From an uncultured bacterium (GTDB lineage Bacteria; Planctomycetota; Phycisphaerae; Phycisphaerales; SM1A02), in contig CAIPQY010000452.1 in the NCBI GenBank assembly GCA_903867275.1, positions 1 through 5,253 on the forward strand: a stretch of 5,253 nucleotides of DNA, read 5' to 3'. Numbering within the stretch: the stretch's first letter is position 1; every line of letters begins with the position of its first letter. This document shows positions 1 to 5,253 of the stretch, piece by piece. Both the position numbers and the translations under genes were made by a program. A model generated the notes under the pieces. The model had not been told where the DNA came from, searched no databases, and saw only the letters and a list, made by a program, of their open reading frames with translations.

Positions 1-344
1 GCATCGATCGCCGCACCCGGCGGCAACTTGCCGGCCTTCTTCGCCTCGGCGATGCGACGACCGGCAACGGCCATCTTGTCCTCGCCGCCGCCATCGGCCT
101 GGCTGTCGTCGGTCATGTGGCCCACGTCGGTGATGTTCATCACGTGGCGCACCGGCACGCCCGTCAGCTCGATCGCGCGCCGCAGCACGTCCGCGTTCAG
201 GAAGCTGCGGAAGTTTCCGATGTGCGCATCGTCGTAGACGGTGGGCCCGCAGCTGTAGAAGGTGACGGGACCGCGCGCGCCCGCGATGGGCTCCAGAGGA
301 ACCTGCTTGCCGGTGAGGGTGTCGTGGATGCGGACGGTGGACAT
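1..344 (-). CDS. cysS: Cysteinyl-tRNA synthetase, N-terminal part (cut by window edge)
   Basis: The enzyme activates cysteine with ATP and charges tRNA-Cys in the cytoplasm. The first 114 codons are present and the reading frame is still open at base 1, so the rest lies outside the window; family members are usually about 450-500 residues. Visible class I synthetase landmarks are YSCGPTVYDDAHIGNF at about residues 30-45, with Cys32 as the expected zinc and cysteine-binding ligand and HIGN (41-44) as the HIGH-type ATP signature, then NITDVGHMTDD at about 70-80. A DGGGEDKM stretch follows at about 84-91; I recall such forms from several GC-rich phyla but cannot assign one. The ATG at 344 was chosen because the typical N-terminus (short beta strand followed by DTLTGKQ) begins right after it. 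No good ribosome site precedes it. An in-frame GTG at 366-368 would add eight residues and has AGAAGG only 2 bases upstream. The gene follows the channel gene by 31 bp and may be read with it. Confidence 0.96.
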   Translation of the reverse strand, partial: MSTVRIHDTLTGKQVPLEPIAGARGPVTFYSCGPTVYDDAHIGNFRSFLNADVLRRAIELTGVPVRHVMNITDVGHMTDDSQADGGGEDKMAVAGRRIAEAKKAGKLPPGAAID

Positions 345-375
345 GGCGTCGAGGATAGGAGCGACCACGCCCTTC

Positions 376-1203
376 TCAGCGCGGCGCACCCAGCATGCGC
401 ACCTCGCGCTGCGGGAACGGAATCTGGATGCCCCTGGCGCGGAACGCCTCCAGGATGGCGCGGTTCAGTTCCGACGCGCCGATGCCCGCATCGACCACGG
501 CGGTCCACGGACGAACCGCGATGTTCACCGAGAAGTCCGCCAATGCGATGACACGCACCACGGGCGTGGGATCCTTCAGCACGCGCGGATTCGCGGCGAG
601 CACCTCATCCACCACGCGCAGCGCGTGGCCGATGTCGGTGTCGTAGGCCACGCCCACCGTGAGGTTGAGCTGCCGGATCATGCCGTAGTTGTGCATGATC
701 TCGCCGACGATCTTGCGATTGGGAATCACCACCACGGAGCGGTCGGGGTGACTGAGCTTGGTGGTGAAGAGCGTGATGGCCTCCACGCGACCCTCCTCGC
801 CGTGAATCTGCACGAACTCGCCCACACGGAACGGACGCGTGACGATGATGGTGAGCCCGGCGACCAGGTTGCCCAACACGCCCTGCAGCGCCAGCGCGAT
901 GCCCGCGCCGGCCACGCCCAGACCGGCGATGAGCGGCAGCAGCTCCACGCCCAGGTTCTGCAGCGCCATCAGCACGAAGATCAGCAGCACGGCGATGCGC
1001 AGGATGCGCACCAGCAGGTCGCGCAGCGGCGAATCCAGTTCCAGACGCGCGATGGCCTTGGCGAACGCGCGGCCCAGCGCACGAGCGACGAATGCGCCGA
1101 GAGCGAGAATGAGGATCGCCGAGATCGCGCGCGGTCCGAACTCCATCAGCAGGTCGATGGCGCGATTCTGGAGGTGCTGGAGGCTTTCGAGTTGCTTGTT
1201 CAT
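376..1203 (-). CDS. MscS-family small-conductance mechanosensitive ion channel
   Basis: This is an inner-membrane channel that opens when membrane tension rises and releases solutes on hypo-osmotic shock. From the ATG at 1203 the protein has 275 residues, close to the 286 of E. coli MscS, with the same minimal layout. There are three hydrophobic segments: TM1 about 24-46, TM2 about 65-85 and TM3 about 90-122. TM3 is the Gly/Ala-rich pore helix (GLGVAGAGIALALQGVLGNL). The MscS hallmark follows directly: RPFRVGEFVQI (123-133), GEEGRVEAI (135-143) and VVVIPNRKIVGEIM (157-170), forming the beta domain. The C-terminal alpha/beta domain ends in the usual GIQIPFPQREV. A GTG at 1242 would add 13 residues and has GAGGG abutting it, too close for a normal ribosome site; the ATG fits the family N-terminus better, but it has no clear ribosome site either. 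It sits 87 bp after the family 2 glycosyltransferase and 31 bp before cysS. Its presence does not imply a role in polysaccharide export. The exact subfamily and ion selectivity cannot be read from sequence. Confidence 0.95.
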   Translation of the reverse strand: MNKQLESLQHLQNRAIDLLMEFGPRAISAILILALGAFVARALGRAFAKAIARLELDSPLRDLLVRILRIAVLLIFVLMALQNLGVELLPLIAGLGVAGAGIALALQGVLGNLVAGLTIIVTRPFRVGEFVQIHGEEGRVEAITLFTTKLSHPDRSVVVIPNRKIVGEIMHNYGMIRQLNLTVGVAYDTDIGHALRVVDEVLAANPRVLKDPTPVVRVIALADFSVNIAVRPWTAVVDAGIGASELNRAILEAFRARGIQIPFPQREVRMLGAPR

Positions 1204-1290
1204 GGCAGCGCGTAGTGTGGCGAAAGTCTTCGTGACGCGCACCCCTCGAACACAAGCATGGATGCGCCATGCGACGGCACTTGACGCCCG

Positions 1291-2109
1291 TCAGACCCCT
1301 CGTCGCAGCATGCGTCCGATCTCGGCGAAATATCGCGCCTTCAACCAGGCGTGACACAAGCCTGGCCAACCATCGAGGAACCCGCCCCGACGCACATATC
1401 CATCCAGGAAGTAGGCGGCAGGCAGCCAACGCCTGTCGAGCACGCGGTACTTGGTGGCCTGCCGGCCAACGGTCGGTGCGTTGCCATCGGCGCGAAGTTT
1501 CAGTGCCCGCCGGGCTTCCCAGGCCGCGTATTCGGCGTGCCTGGCCTTCCAGTGCGCAAGGCCTCGATCGTCGCGGTGATCGATCCTGGTTCGAACGACC
1601 CCGACGCTGCCGGCAAGGATCGGGTGTTCATGGATCTCCATGTCCAGGTTGCTCCAGCGATCCTCGTCGATTCGCTCGTACTCGCCGGCGCCAACCCGGA
1701 AGAGCGCAAGCTTGCGGTTGGGCGTTCCGTGGCGCAAACGACGACCCATGAACCAGTTGTCGTAGGTGAGCCAGAAGCCGTCATGCTCCGTGTTGGGCAA
1801 TGTGGCCACGAGTTCATCGCAGAAGGCCTCGTCCACCAACTCATCCGCGTCAAGGAACAACACCCACGGCGTTGCGGGTGTGTGCGCGCGCAGAAACCAG
1901 TTGCGCTTCTTCGGAAAGCGCCCGTTCCAGTGGAACTGCAGCACATCGGCACCATGCGCTCGCGCGATGTCGCACGTGCGGTCGGTGGAGTTCGAGTCGA
2001 TCACCACCACCTGTTCGAAACGCTTCAGCCGTTCGAGGCACGCGGCAAGACCGCGCTCCTCGTTCCGGACAGGTATGGCCACGGTGACTGGAAGCTTTGG
2101 ATCACTCAT
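1291..2109 (-). CDS. Family 2 glycosyltransferase, WaaE/KdtX-like
   Basis: A predicted cytoplasmic, inverting GT-A glycosyltransferase of 272 residues that would move a sugar from a nucleotide donor onto a glycan or lipid-linked acceptor. The N-terminus has the family 2 fold: VTVAIPVRNEERGLAACLERL (8-28), VVVIDSNSTDRTCDIA (34-49) for nucleotide binding, and WVLFLDADE (82-90), whose D87-x-D89 is the metal-binding DXD. FHWNGRFPKKRNWFL (59-73) matches the acceptor-side loop of WaaE-like enzymes. The C-terminal half (NRKLALFR 131-138, EIHEHP 158-163, RGGFLDGWPG 241-250) resembles the longer WaaE-like proteins often found in exopolysaccharide and lipopolysaccharide loci; this is from memory of the family. 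No membrane segments are evident. The ATG at 2109 has an AGGA at 2119-2122, 9 bases upstream. It lies 52 bp after the flippase, so co-transcription is likely. Donor, acceptor and linkage cannot be told; a lipopolysaccharide core role, as for true WaaE, is only one possibility. Confidence 0.92.
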   Translation of the reverse strand: MSDPKLPVTVAIPVRNEERGLAACLERLKRFEQVVVIDSNSTDRTCDIARAHGADVLQFHWNGRFPKKRNWFLRAHTPATPWVLFLDADELVDEAFCDELVATLPNTEHDGFWLTYDNWFMGRRLRHGTPNRKLALFRVGAGEYERIDEDRWSNLDMEIHEHPILAGSVGVVRTRIDHRDDRGLAHWKARHAEYAAWEARRALKLRADGNAPTVGRQATKYRVLDRRWLPAAYFLDGYVRRGGFLDGWPGLCHAWLKARYFAEIGRMLRRGV

Positions 2110-2161
2110 GCTGCATCATCCTGCGTGCCTCGAACGCTAGCACACGGGCACGCGATCCGTC

Positions 2162-3697
2162 TCAACGGCCCCTTCGCGAAAGCCGCGACTTCACCGCACC
2201 AAACGCCCTCCCGGAAAGCGTGCGCATCTCGGTGTCGAACAGACTCGCGGCACCGATCGCGCCCAGCGCCGCGGCGGGGCCCAGGACGAACAGGGAGGCG
2301 AGGTCGCCGGTGCTGCCGAACTGCGCGAGCCAGCGAACGCCAAGGACGGTTGCGGCAAAGATGGGCAGACCCACGAGCCACGGCTTGATGAAGATGCCGA
2401 GCACGGCACCGGCATGCGCTCCCTTCACCACGCGGGTGCACAGCCACACCACGATCGGTGCACTGATGGCCCACGCGACACCACTGGCGACAGCCGTGCC
2501 AAGCGCACCCGACCATTGCGCACCCGCCCAGTACAGTGGAAGGGAAATGATCAACTGCACTCCCTGCCACCAGAAGAACGTGGTGAAGCGCCGCTGCGAA
2601 CGAAGGCAGGACATGCTCGGTGCGGTGGCGAAATAGAAGGCCTGTGCCACACTGATGACCTGAAAGACCGGAACCGCCGGCAGATAGCGCTCCGCGAACG
2701 CGATCCTGAACAACGGCTCCGCAAGCACGGCCTGTGTCAATGAAATCGGCACACAGACCAGCCCAAGCACGCGTTGCACACGCAGAAACCCGCTCACTTG
2801 TCGTGCCGGATCATCCTGCAGCCGGCCGAAGATCGGCTGCAGCACCACCCCCAACTGGTAGGCGACGACCGTGTTCGCCTGCGCGGCGAGCGTGAACGCG
2901 AAGGCGAACAGACCGGTCTGGTAGTCGCCCGACACGTAGCCGAGCACGAGCACCTCCAGCATCACGATCACGTTGTGGATGTACTGCGCGATGGCGGCCG
3001 GCACGAAGGCACGCATCAGGATGCGGGCCAGTCCCTTGTGAAAGCGCCCGGTGCCGGTACCTGAAGCCACGCGCTGATAGACCACGGCGCGCACTCCCGT
3101 TCCGATCACCTGTGGAGCCACGAGTGACGCACTGCGAAGACCAAAGGCCGCGAACACGAGCGAGAGTGCCGTCACGCCGAGCTGCACCGCTCCCTCGATC
3201 ACGGCAATGCCGCGATAGGCAAGCGCCGTGCGCAGGCGTGCCAAGGGCACCATGAGCGCCGCGTCCACCACCGGCCGCAGCGCCGCCAGGGCAAGCAAGC
3301 CACCGAGCCAACCTGCGGGATACTTCGAGTAGATGCCCAGGAAGATCGGGATCGTCGCCAGCATCAGCAGGCATGTGGCGATGCCGATCCACATCGTGAG
3401 GCGTCGCGCGGTGGGCACCAGCAGCTCGAACCGGCGCGGGTGCGCGATCAGCACGTCACCCATGGTGAGCGGCAGGAACACCACCATGAACTGCGCGATG
3501 GCGAGCGCCTGCGTTGCCACGCCATAGTCGTCGGGCTTGAGATAGTGGGCGATGAGCAGCATCGCCGCAGCCGTTGCAAGCTTGTTCACGAACCACTGCG
3601 CGGTGTTGATGAACGAACCCTTGGCAGCCACGCTGCCGAAGTTTCCCTGAGGCGTTGCGGCGCGATCCTGCGGAGGTTGCGGTGCAGCCTCGCTCAC
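2162..3697 (-). CDS. Oligosaccharide flippase, Wzx/PST type (MOP superfamily)
   Basis: A predicted inner-membrane transporter that moves an undecaprenyl-linked oligosaccharide from the cytoplasmic to the periplasmic face. The protein has 511 residues from the GTG at 3697, usual for the family. A short Pro/Gln-rich cytoplasmic tail (about 1-20) is followed by about 14 hydrophobic segments, the first near 35-53 and 61-84. Between them lies the family-typical YLKPDDYGVATQAL (52-65), comparable to the 'LGPEDFG' turn of WzxC-like proteins. The reading frame stays open upstream to 3850, but that stretch is the out-of-frame end of the preceding glycosyltransferase and looks non-natural (Arg-rich). 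The GTG at 3697 is chosen because it overlaps the preceding stop as GTGA and has a strong AAGGAGG at 3702-3708; no other start precedes the first conserved region. It sits between glycosyltransferase genes, as Wzx genes usually do. No polymerase is visible here. The sugar substrate is unknown, and a lipid-II-type role is less likely given the neighbours. Confidence 0.93.
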   Translation of the reverse strand: MSEAAPQPPQDRAATPQGNFGSVAAKGSFINTAQWFVNKLATAAAMLLIAHYLKPDDYGVATQALAIAQFMVVFLPLTMGDVLIAHPRRFELLVPTARRLTMWIGIATCLLMLATIPIFLGIYSKYPAGWLGGLLALAALRPVVDAALMVPLARLRTALAYRGIAVIEGAVQLGVTALSLVFAAFGLRSASLVAPQVIGTGVRAVVYQRVASGTGTGRFHKGLARILMRAFVPAAIAQYIHNVIVMLEVLVLGYVSGDYQTGLFAFAFTLAAQANTVVAYQLGVVLQPIFGRLQDDPARQVSGFLRVQRVLGLVCVPISLTQAVLAEPLFRIAFAERYLPAVPVFQVISVAQAFYFATAPSMSCLRSQRRFTTFFWWQGVQLIISLPLYWAGAQWSGALGTAVASGVAWAISAPIVVWLCTRVVKGAHAGAVLGIFIKPWLVGLPIFAATVLGVRWLAQFGSTGDLASLFVLGPAAALGAIGAASLFDTEMRTLSGRAFGAVKSRLSRRGR

Positions 3698-4878
3698 ACG
3701 ACCTCCTTGCGATCGAACAGGTCGTCGGCGGGCTGCCCACACACGGCGCGCTCGATCGCGCGGCGCTGATACGCCGGATTCCAGAAGCGCTCGACGAACG
3801 CGATGCACGCCGCCCGCACCTGCGGGACCGTGATGGCGCCGGCAAGCCACGGCTTGATCGCGTCCGCGAGCGATGCCACATCGCCGCGCCGATACAGCGA
3901 GCCTGTGCGGCCCGGAATGATGGCCTCGTACTCGGGCCCCTGATCATCCGGATCGTCGTGCGACACCACCGGGATGCCGTAGCCGATGCTGTGAACGGCC
4001 GTGAGCCCGGTCTTGCCCGGCGACACCGTGACATTGCTCGACATGATCAGCGCCCCCAGCCGCGCCTCGTCGTAGCACGCGCCCTCGAAGTGCACGCGAA
4101 CGCCGAGCTGCTGCGCCTGCGCCTGCAGCGCCGCACGCTCCGGACCATCGCCGACCAGCACGACATTCGCGGGCACGCCCTGACCCTGCAGACGCGCCAC
4201 GGCCTCCAGCAGAAGATCCAGGCGCCGCATCGGGATCAGGCGACTCGTGCAGATGATGACCGGTGTCTCCGCCTCTCCGAAGAGTTCGGTGCGGATGCGC
4301 CGCGTGTCATCGGCCGTATGGGCCTCTCGCACGCGTGCCTGCGCCTCGGTGTCCAGGCTGTTCCAGATCACGTGCACACGCTCGGCAGGCCATCCAGATG
4401 CCACCAGATATGCCTTGGCCAGCCGGCTGTACACCATGTGGTCGGTCGGCACGGCGTAGAACAGGCGCCGCAGCAACCCCTTCAAGCCGCGTGGTCGCGA
4501 CAGGTAGCCGTGCCCCCAGAAGAACACCCTTCGCCCGAGCATGCGCGCCAGCAGTCCCCCGATCCATGTGCACGGCCAGTGCGGCACCGCATGCATGATC
4601 ACCGTGTCGAAGCCGGAGCGCACCGCCCACGCGATGGCGCCCCACTGCCACATGAATGGACCGAACAGGTGATGCGTGGGCGCGAGACGAAAGCGCACAT
4701 CCGGCCCGAGCGTGGCGGGCTCGATCGAGTGCAGGTACTCATGGTCGTCGCCGACGAACGTGAAGTCCGCGCGCGAACTGCTCGCAAGCGCCTCGACGAC
4801 CGGCTTTCGGTAGTGCGGGTAGAAGTGGTAGATCACCACCACGCTCGGGTGATCCACTCTCATGCGCAACGCGCCCAT
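3694..4878 (-). CDS. GT-B glycosyltransferase, family 4 type, with altered donor-loop motif
   Basis: A predicted cytoplasmic or membrane-associated retaining glycosyltransferase of 394 residues, adding a sugar from a nucleotide donor to a lipid-linked acceptor. The N-terminal Rossmann domain begins at VVVIYHFYPHYRKPVVEAL (13-31) and includes RRVFFWGHGYLS (116-127). The C-terminal donor domain starts at PVIICTSRLIPMRRLDLLLEA (206-226) and continues with NVVLVGDGPERAAL (238-251). Where most family 4 enzymes have EGFGLPVLEA (the E-x7-E motif), this one has GKTGLTAVHS (288-297), so both glutamates are missing; it is followed by GYGIPVVSHDD (299-309) and QGPEYEAI (313-320). I recall a natural subfamily with this H/N-D...PE-EAI pattern, so the protein is probably intact and active. 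The start is uncertain: the ATG at 4878 gives MGALRMRV, and a second in-frame ATG at 4863 would remove five residues; neither has a ribosome site. The gene overlaps the flippase by 4 bp and follows another family 4 glycosyltransferase by 94 bp. Donor and acceptor are unknown. Confidence 0.92.
   Translation of the reverse strand: MGALRMRVDHPSVVVIYHFYPHYRKPVVEALASSSRADFTFVGDDHEYLHSIEPATLGPDVRFRLAPTHHLFGPFMWQWGAIAWAVRSGFDTVIMHAVPHWPCTWIGGLLARMLGRRVFFWGHGYLSRPRGLKGLLRRLFYAVPTDHMVYSRLAKAYLVASGWPAERVHVIWNSLDTEAQARVREAHTADDTRRIRTELFGEAETPVIICTSRLIPMRRLDLLLEAVARLQGQGVPANVVLVGDGPERAALQAQAQQLGVRVHFEGACYDEARLGALIMSSNVTVSPGKTGLTAVHSIGYGIPVVSHDDPDDQGPEYEAIIPGRTGSLYRRGDVASLADAIKPWLAGAITVPQVRAACIAFVERFWNPAYQRRAIERAVCGQPADDLFDRKEVV
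3702..3708 (-). promoter_or_regulatory. Strong ribosome binding site for the flippase
   Basis: The minus strand reads AAGGAGG here, near-perfect complementarity to the 16S rRNA tail, inside the last codons of the upstream glycosyltransferase (Lys-Glu-Val-Val-stop). The GTG at 3697 begins 4 bases downstream, slightly closer than is usual. The clearest such site in the window, it decides the flippase start and, with the GTGA overlap, suggests translational coupling. Confidence 0.8.
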
Positions 4879-4892
4879 GCGTGCATGCGTGC
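4876..4892. repeat. 8-bp tandem repeat over a start codon
   Basis: The unit CATGCGTG occurs twice in direct tandem followed by one more matching C (17 bases, about 2.1 copies). On the minus strand each copy carries an ATG: the inner one (4878-4876) is the first possible start of the complete family 4 glycosyltransferase, the outer one (4886-4884) is in another frame. Two copies of 8 bp are too few to call a phase-variable tract with any confidence. Confidence 0.6.
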
Positions 4893-4972
4893 GGGCCAGC
4901 GCACTGGATGCGAATCGATCCGTGGCGTCATCACGCGCAGTCTATGGCGAGCCCATGGTGGCCGCGGGCGCA

Positions 4973-5253
4973 TCACACGTTCTGGAGCAGCCGCAGCCAA
5001 CGCTCGCATGCATGCGAACGGGTGAAGGTGCGCTCGAAGACCTCGCGTGCCCGACGCCCCATCGCCTGCGCCAGCTGTGGATCGGCATGCAGCGTCTCGA
5101 TGGCCTTCACAAGGCCTGCCGAGTCACCCTGCTCGATCACCAGGCCGCACTGCGACTCCTCGATCACGCGAGCCACCTCGCTTTCGCGGGGACCCACGTA
5201 GAGCACCGGGCGCGCAGCCGCCAGCACGCCGTAGAACTTGCTGGGCACCAGCA
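4973..5253 (-). CDS. Family 4 glycosyltransferase, C-terminal end (cut by window edge)
   Basis: Only the last 92 full codons are present; the frame is open at base 5253, so the start lies beyond the window. The visible part reads LVPSKFYGVLAAARPVLYVG, then ESEVARVIEE, CGLVIEQGDSAGLVKAIETL and a helical tail ending RTFTRSHACERWLRLLQNV. The PSKFYG...A..RPV block followed by E-x-x-x-V-I, Gly and EQGD is the donor-binding end of WcaI-like GT-B family 4 glycosyltransferases, in which the PSK loop takes the place of the classic E-x7-E loop. It would act at the cytoplasmic face in building a surface polysaccharide, consistent with the next gene being another glycosyltransferase and then a flippase. 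The codon at 5248-5246 is GTG (Val) inside the conserved VPSK block and is not the true start. The specific sugar is not deducible. Confidence 0.88.
   Translation of the reverse strand, partial: LVPSKFYGVLAAARPVLYVGPRESEVARVIEESQCGLVIEQGDSAGLVKAIETLHADPQLAQAMGRRAREVFERTFTRSHACERWLRLLQNV
5001..5020. repeat. 20-bp near-perfect palindrome
   Basis: The core TCGCATGCATGCGA (5004-5017) is a perfect 14-bp palindrome, and it extends to 20 bp with one mismatched pair (5003/5018). It lies in the coding end of the partial glycosyltransferase (Thr-Arg-Ser-His-Ala-Cys-Glu-Arg), about 25 bp before its stop. There is no T-run after it, so it does not look like an intrinsic terminator; chance in a GC-rich coding region is the default reading. 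Confidence 0.6.

Noticed and set aside
262..1215. Plus-strand open frame of 317 codons
   Set aside because: Codon-aligned antisense shadow of the MscS gene; Gln/His/Arg/Asp-rich composition and no domain.
1256..1272. GCATGG/CCATGC inverted repeat between the family 2 glycosyltransferase and the channel gene
   Set aside because: Six-bp stem with a 5-base loop and no T-run; too weak to call a terminator or operator.
1351..2388. Plus-strand open frame of 345 codons
   Set aside because: Same codon-aligned shadow effect, opposite the family 2 glycosyltransferase, which has clear motifs on the minus strand.
3698..3850. N-terminal extension of the flippase frame upstream of 3697
   Set aside because: It lies wholly within the preceding glycosyltransferase in another frame, is Arg-rich and unlike flippase N-termini; the GTG with AAGGAGG at 3697 explains the start better.
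4948..4970. Possible hairpin or terminator after the partial glycosyltransferase
   Set aside because: Only a 4-bp GCCC/GGGC pairing around an ATGG core and no T-run on the minus strand. The GCCACCATGG match to a eukaryotic start context here is coincidence, and its ATG frame hits TAG after three codons.
4879..4972. Possible promoter ahead of the complete family 4 glycosyltransferase
   Set aside because: No pair of -35/-10-like boxes with sensible spacing could be found on the minus strand; the gap is short enough for read-through from the upstream gene.
3655..5025. Long open frame of 456 codons on the plus strand, opposite the glycosyltransferase genes
   Set aside because: It is codon-aligned with the minus-strand gene at 3694-4878, so it stays open because that GC-rich gene lacks TTA, CTA and TCA codons. 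Its product is Arg/His-rich with no recognisable domain, while the minus strand encodes a clear glycosyltransferase.

Overview
The window is a GC-rich stretch of a bacterial chromosome in which every supported gene lies on the minus strand and reads from high to low coordinates. In transcription order it holds: the C-terminal end of a family 4 glycosyltransferase (cut by the right edge); a complete family 4-type glycosyltransferase; a multi-spanning oligosaccharide flippase (Wzx/PST type); a WaaE-like family 2 glycosyltransferase; a small-conductance MscS-type mechanosensitive channel; and the N-terminal third or so of cysteinyl-tRNA synthetase (cut by the left edge). The organism cannot be named from this sequence. 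The GC-rich codon usage and a CysS that carries a DGGGEDKM stretch after its NITDVGHMTDD segment point to a GC-rich Gram-negative-type bacterium. Gemmatimonadota or Planctomycetota are guesses, not conclusions.

Right part (about 1291-5253): four genes of a cell-surface polysaccharide cluster. Spacing is 94 bp between the two family 4 enzymes, a 4-bp GTGA overlap into the flippase, then 52 bp to the family 2 enzyme. The glycosyltransferases would build a lipid-linked oligosaccharide at the inner face of the cytoplasmic membrane, and the flippase would turn it to the periplasmic side. No Wzy-type polymerase, chain-length regulator, initiating sugar-phosphate transferase, ligase or nucleotide-sugar gene is seen, so the window probably holds only the downstream end of a larger locus.

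Left part (1-1203): the MscS channel and cysS, two genes with no sugar function, 31 bp apart. They mark the border between the polysaccharide locus and ordinary chromosomal genes. The 87-bp gap before the channel is the second largest in the window, but I see no convincing terminator or promoter in it.

All gaps between genes are shorter than 100 bp. I see no RNA gene, CRISPR array, insertion sequence, attachment site or origin. I also see no convincing new system. The points most worth checking are an altered catalytic-loop motif in the complete family 4 enzyme, its ambiguous start next to an 8-bp tandem repeat and a tiny upstream reading frame, and the tight translational coupling into the flippase.
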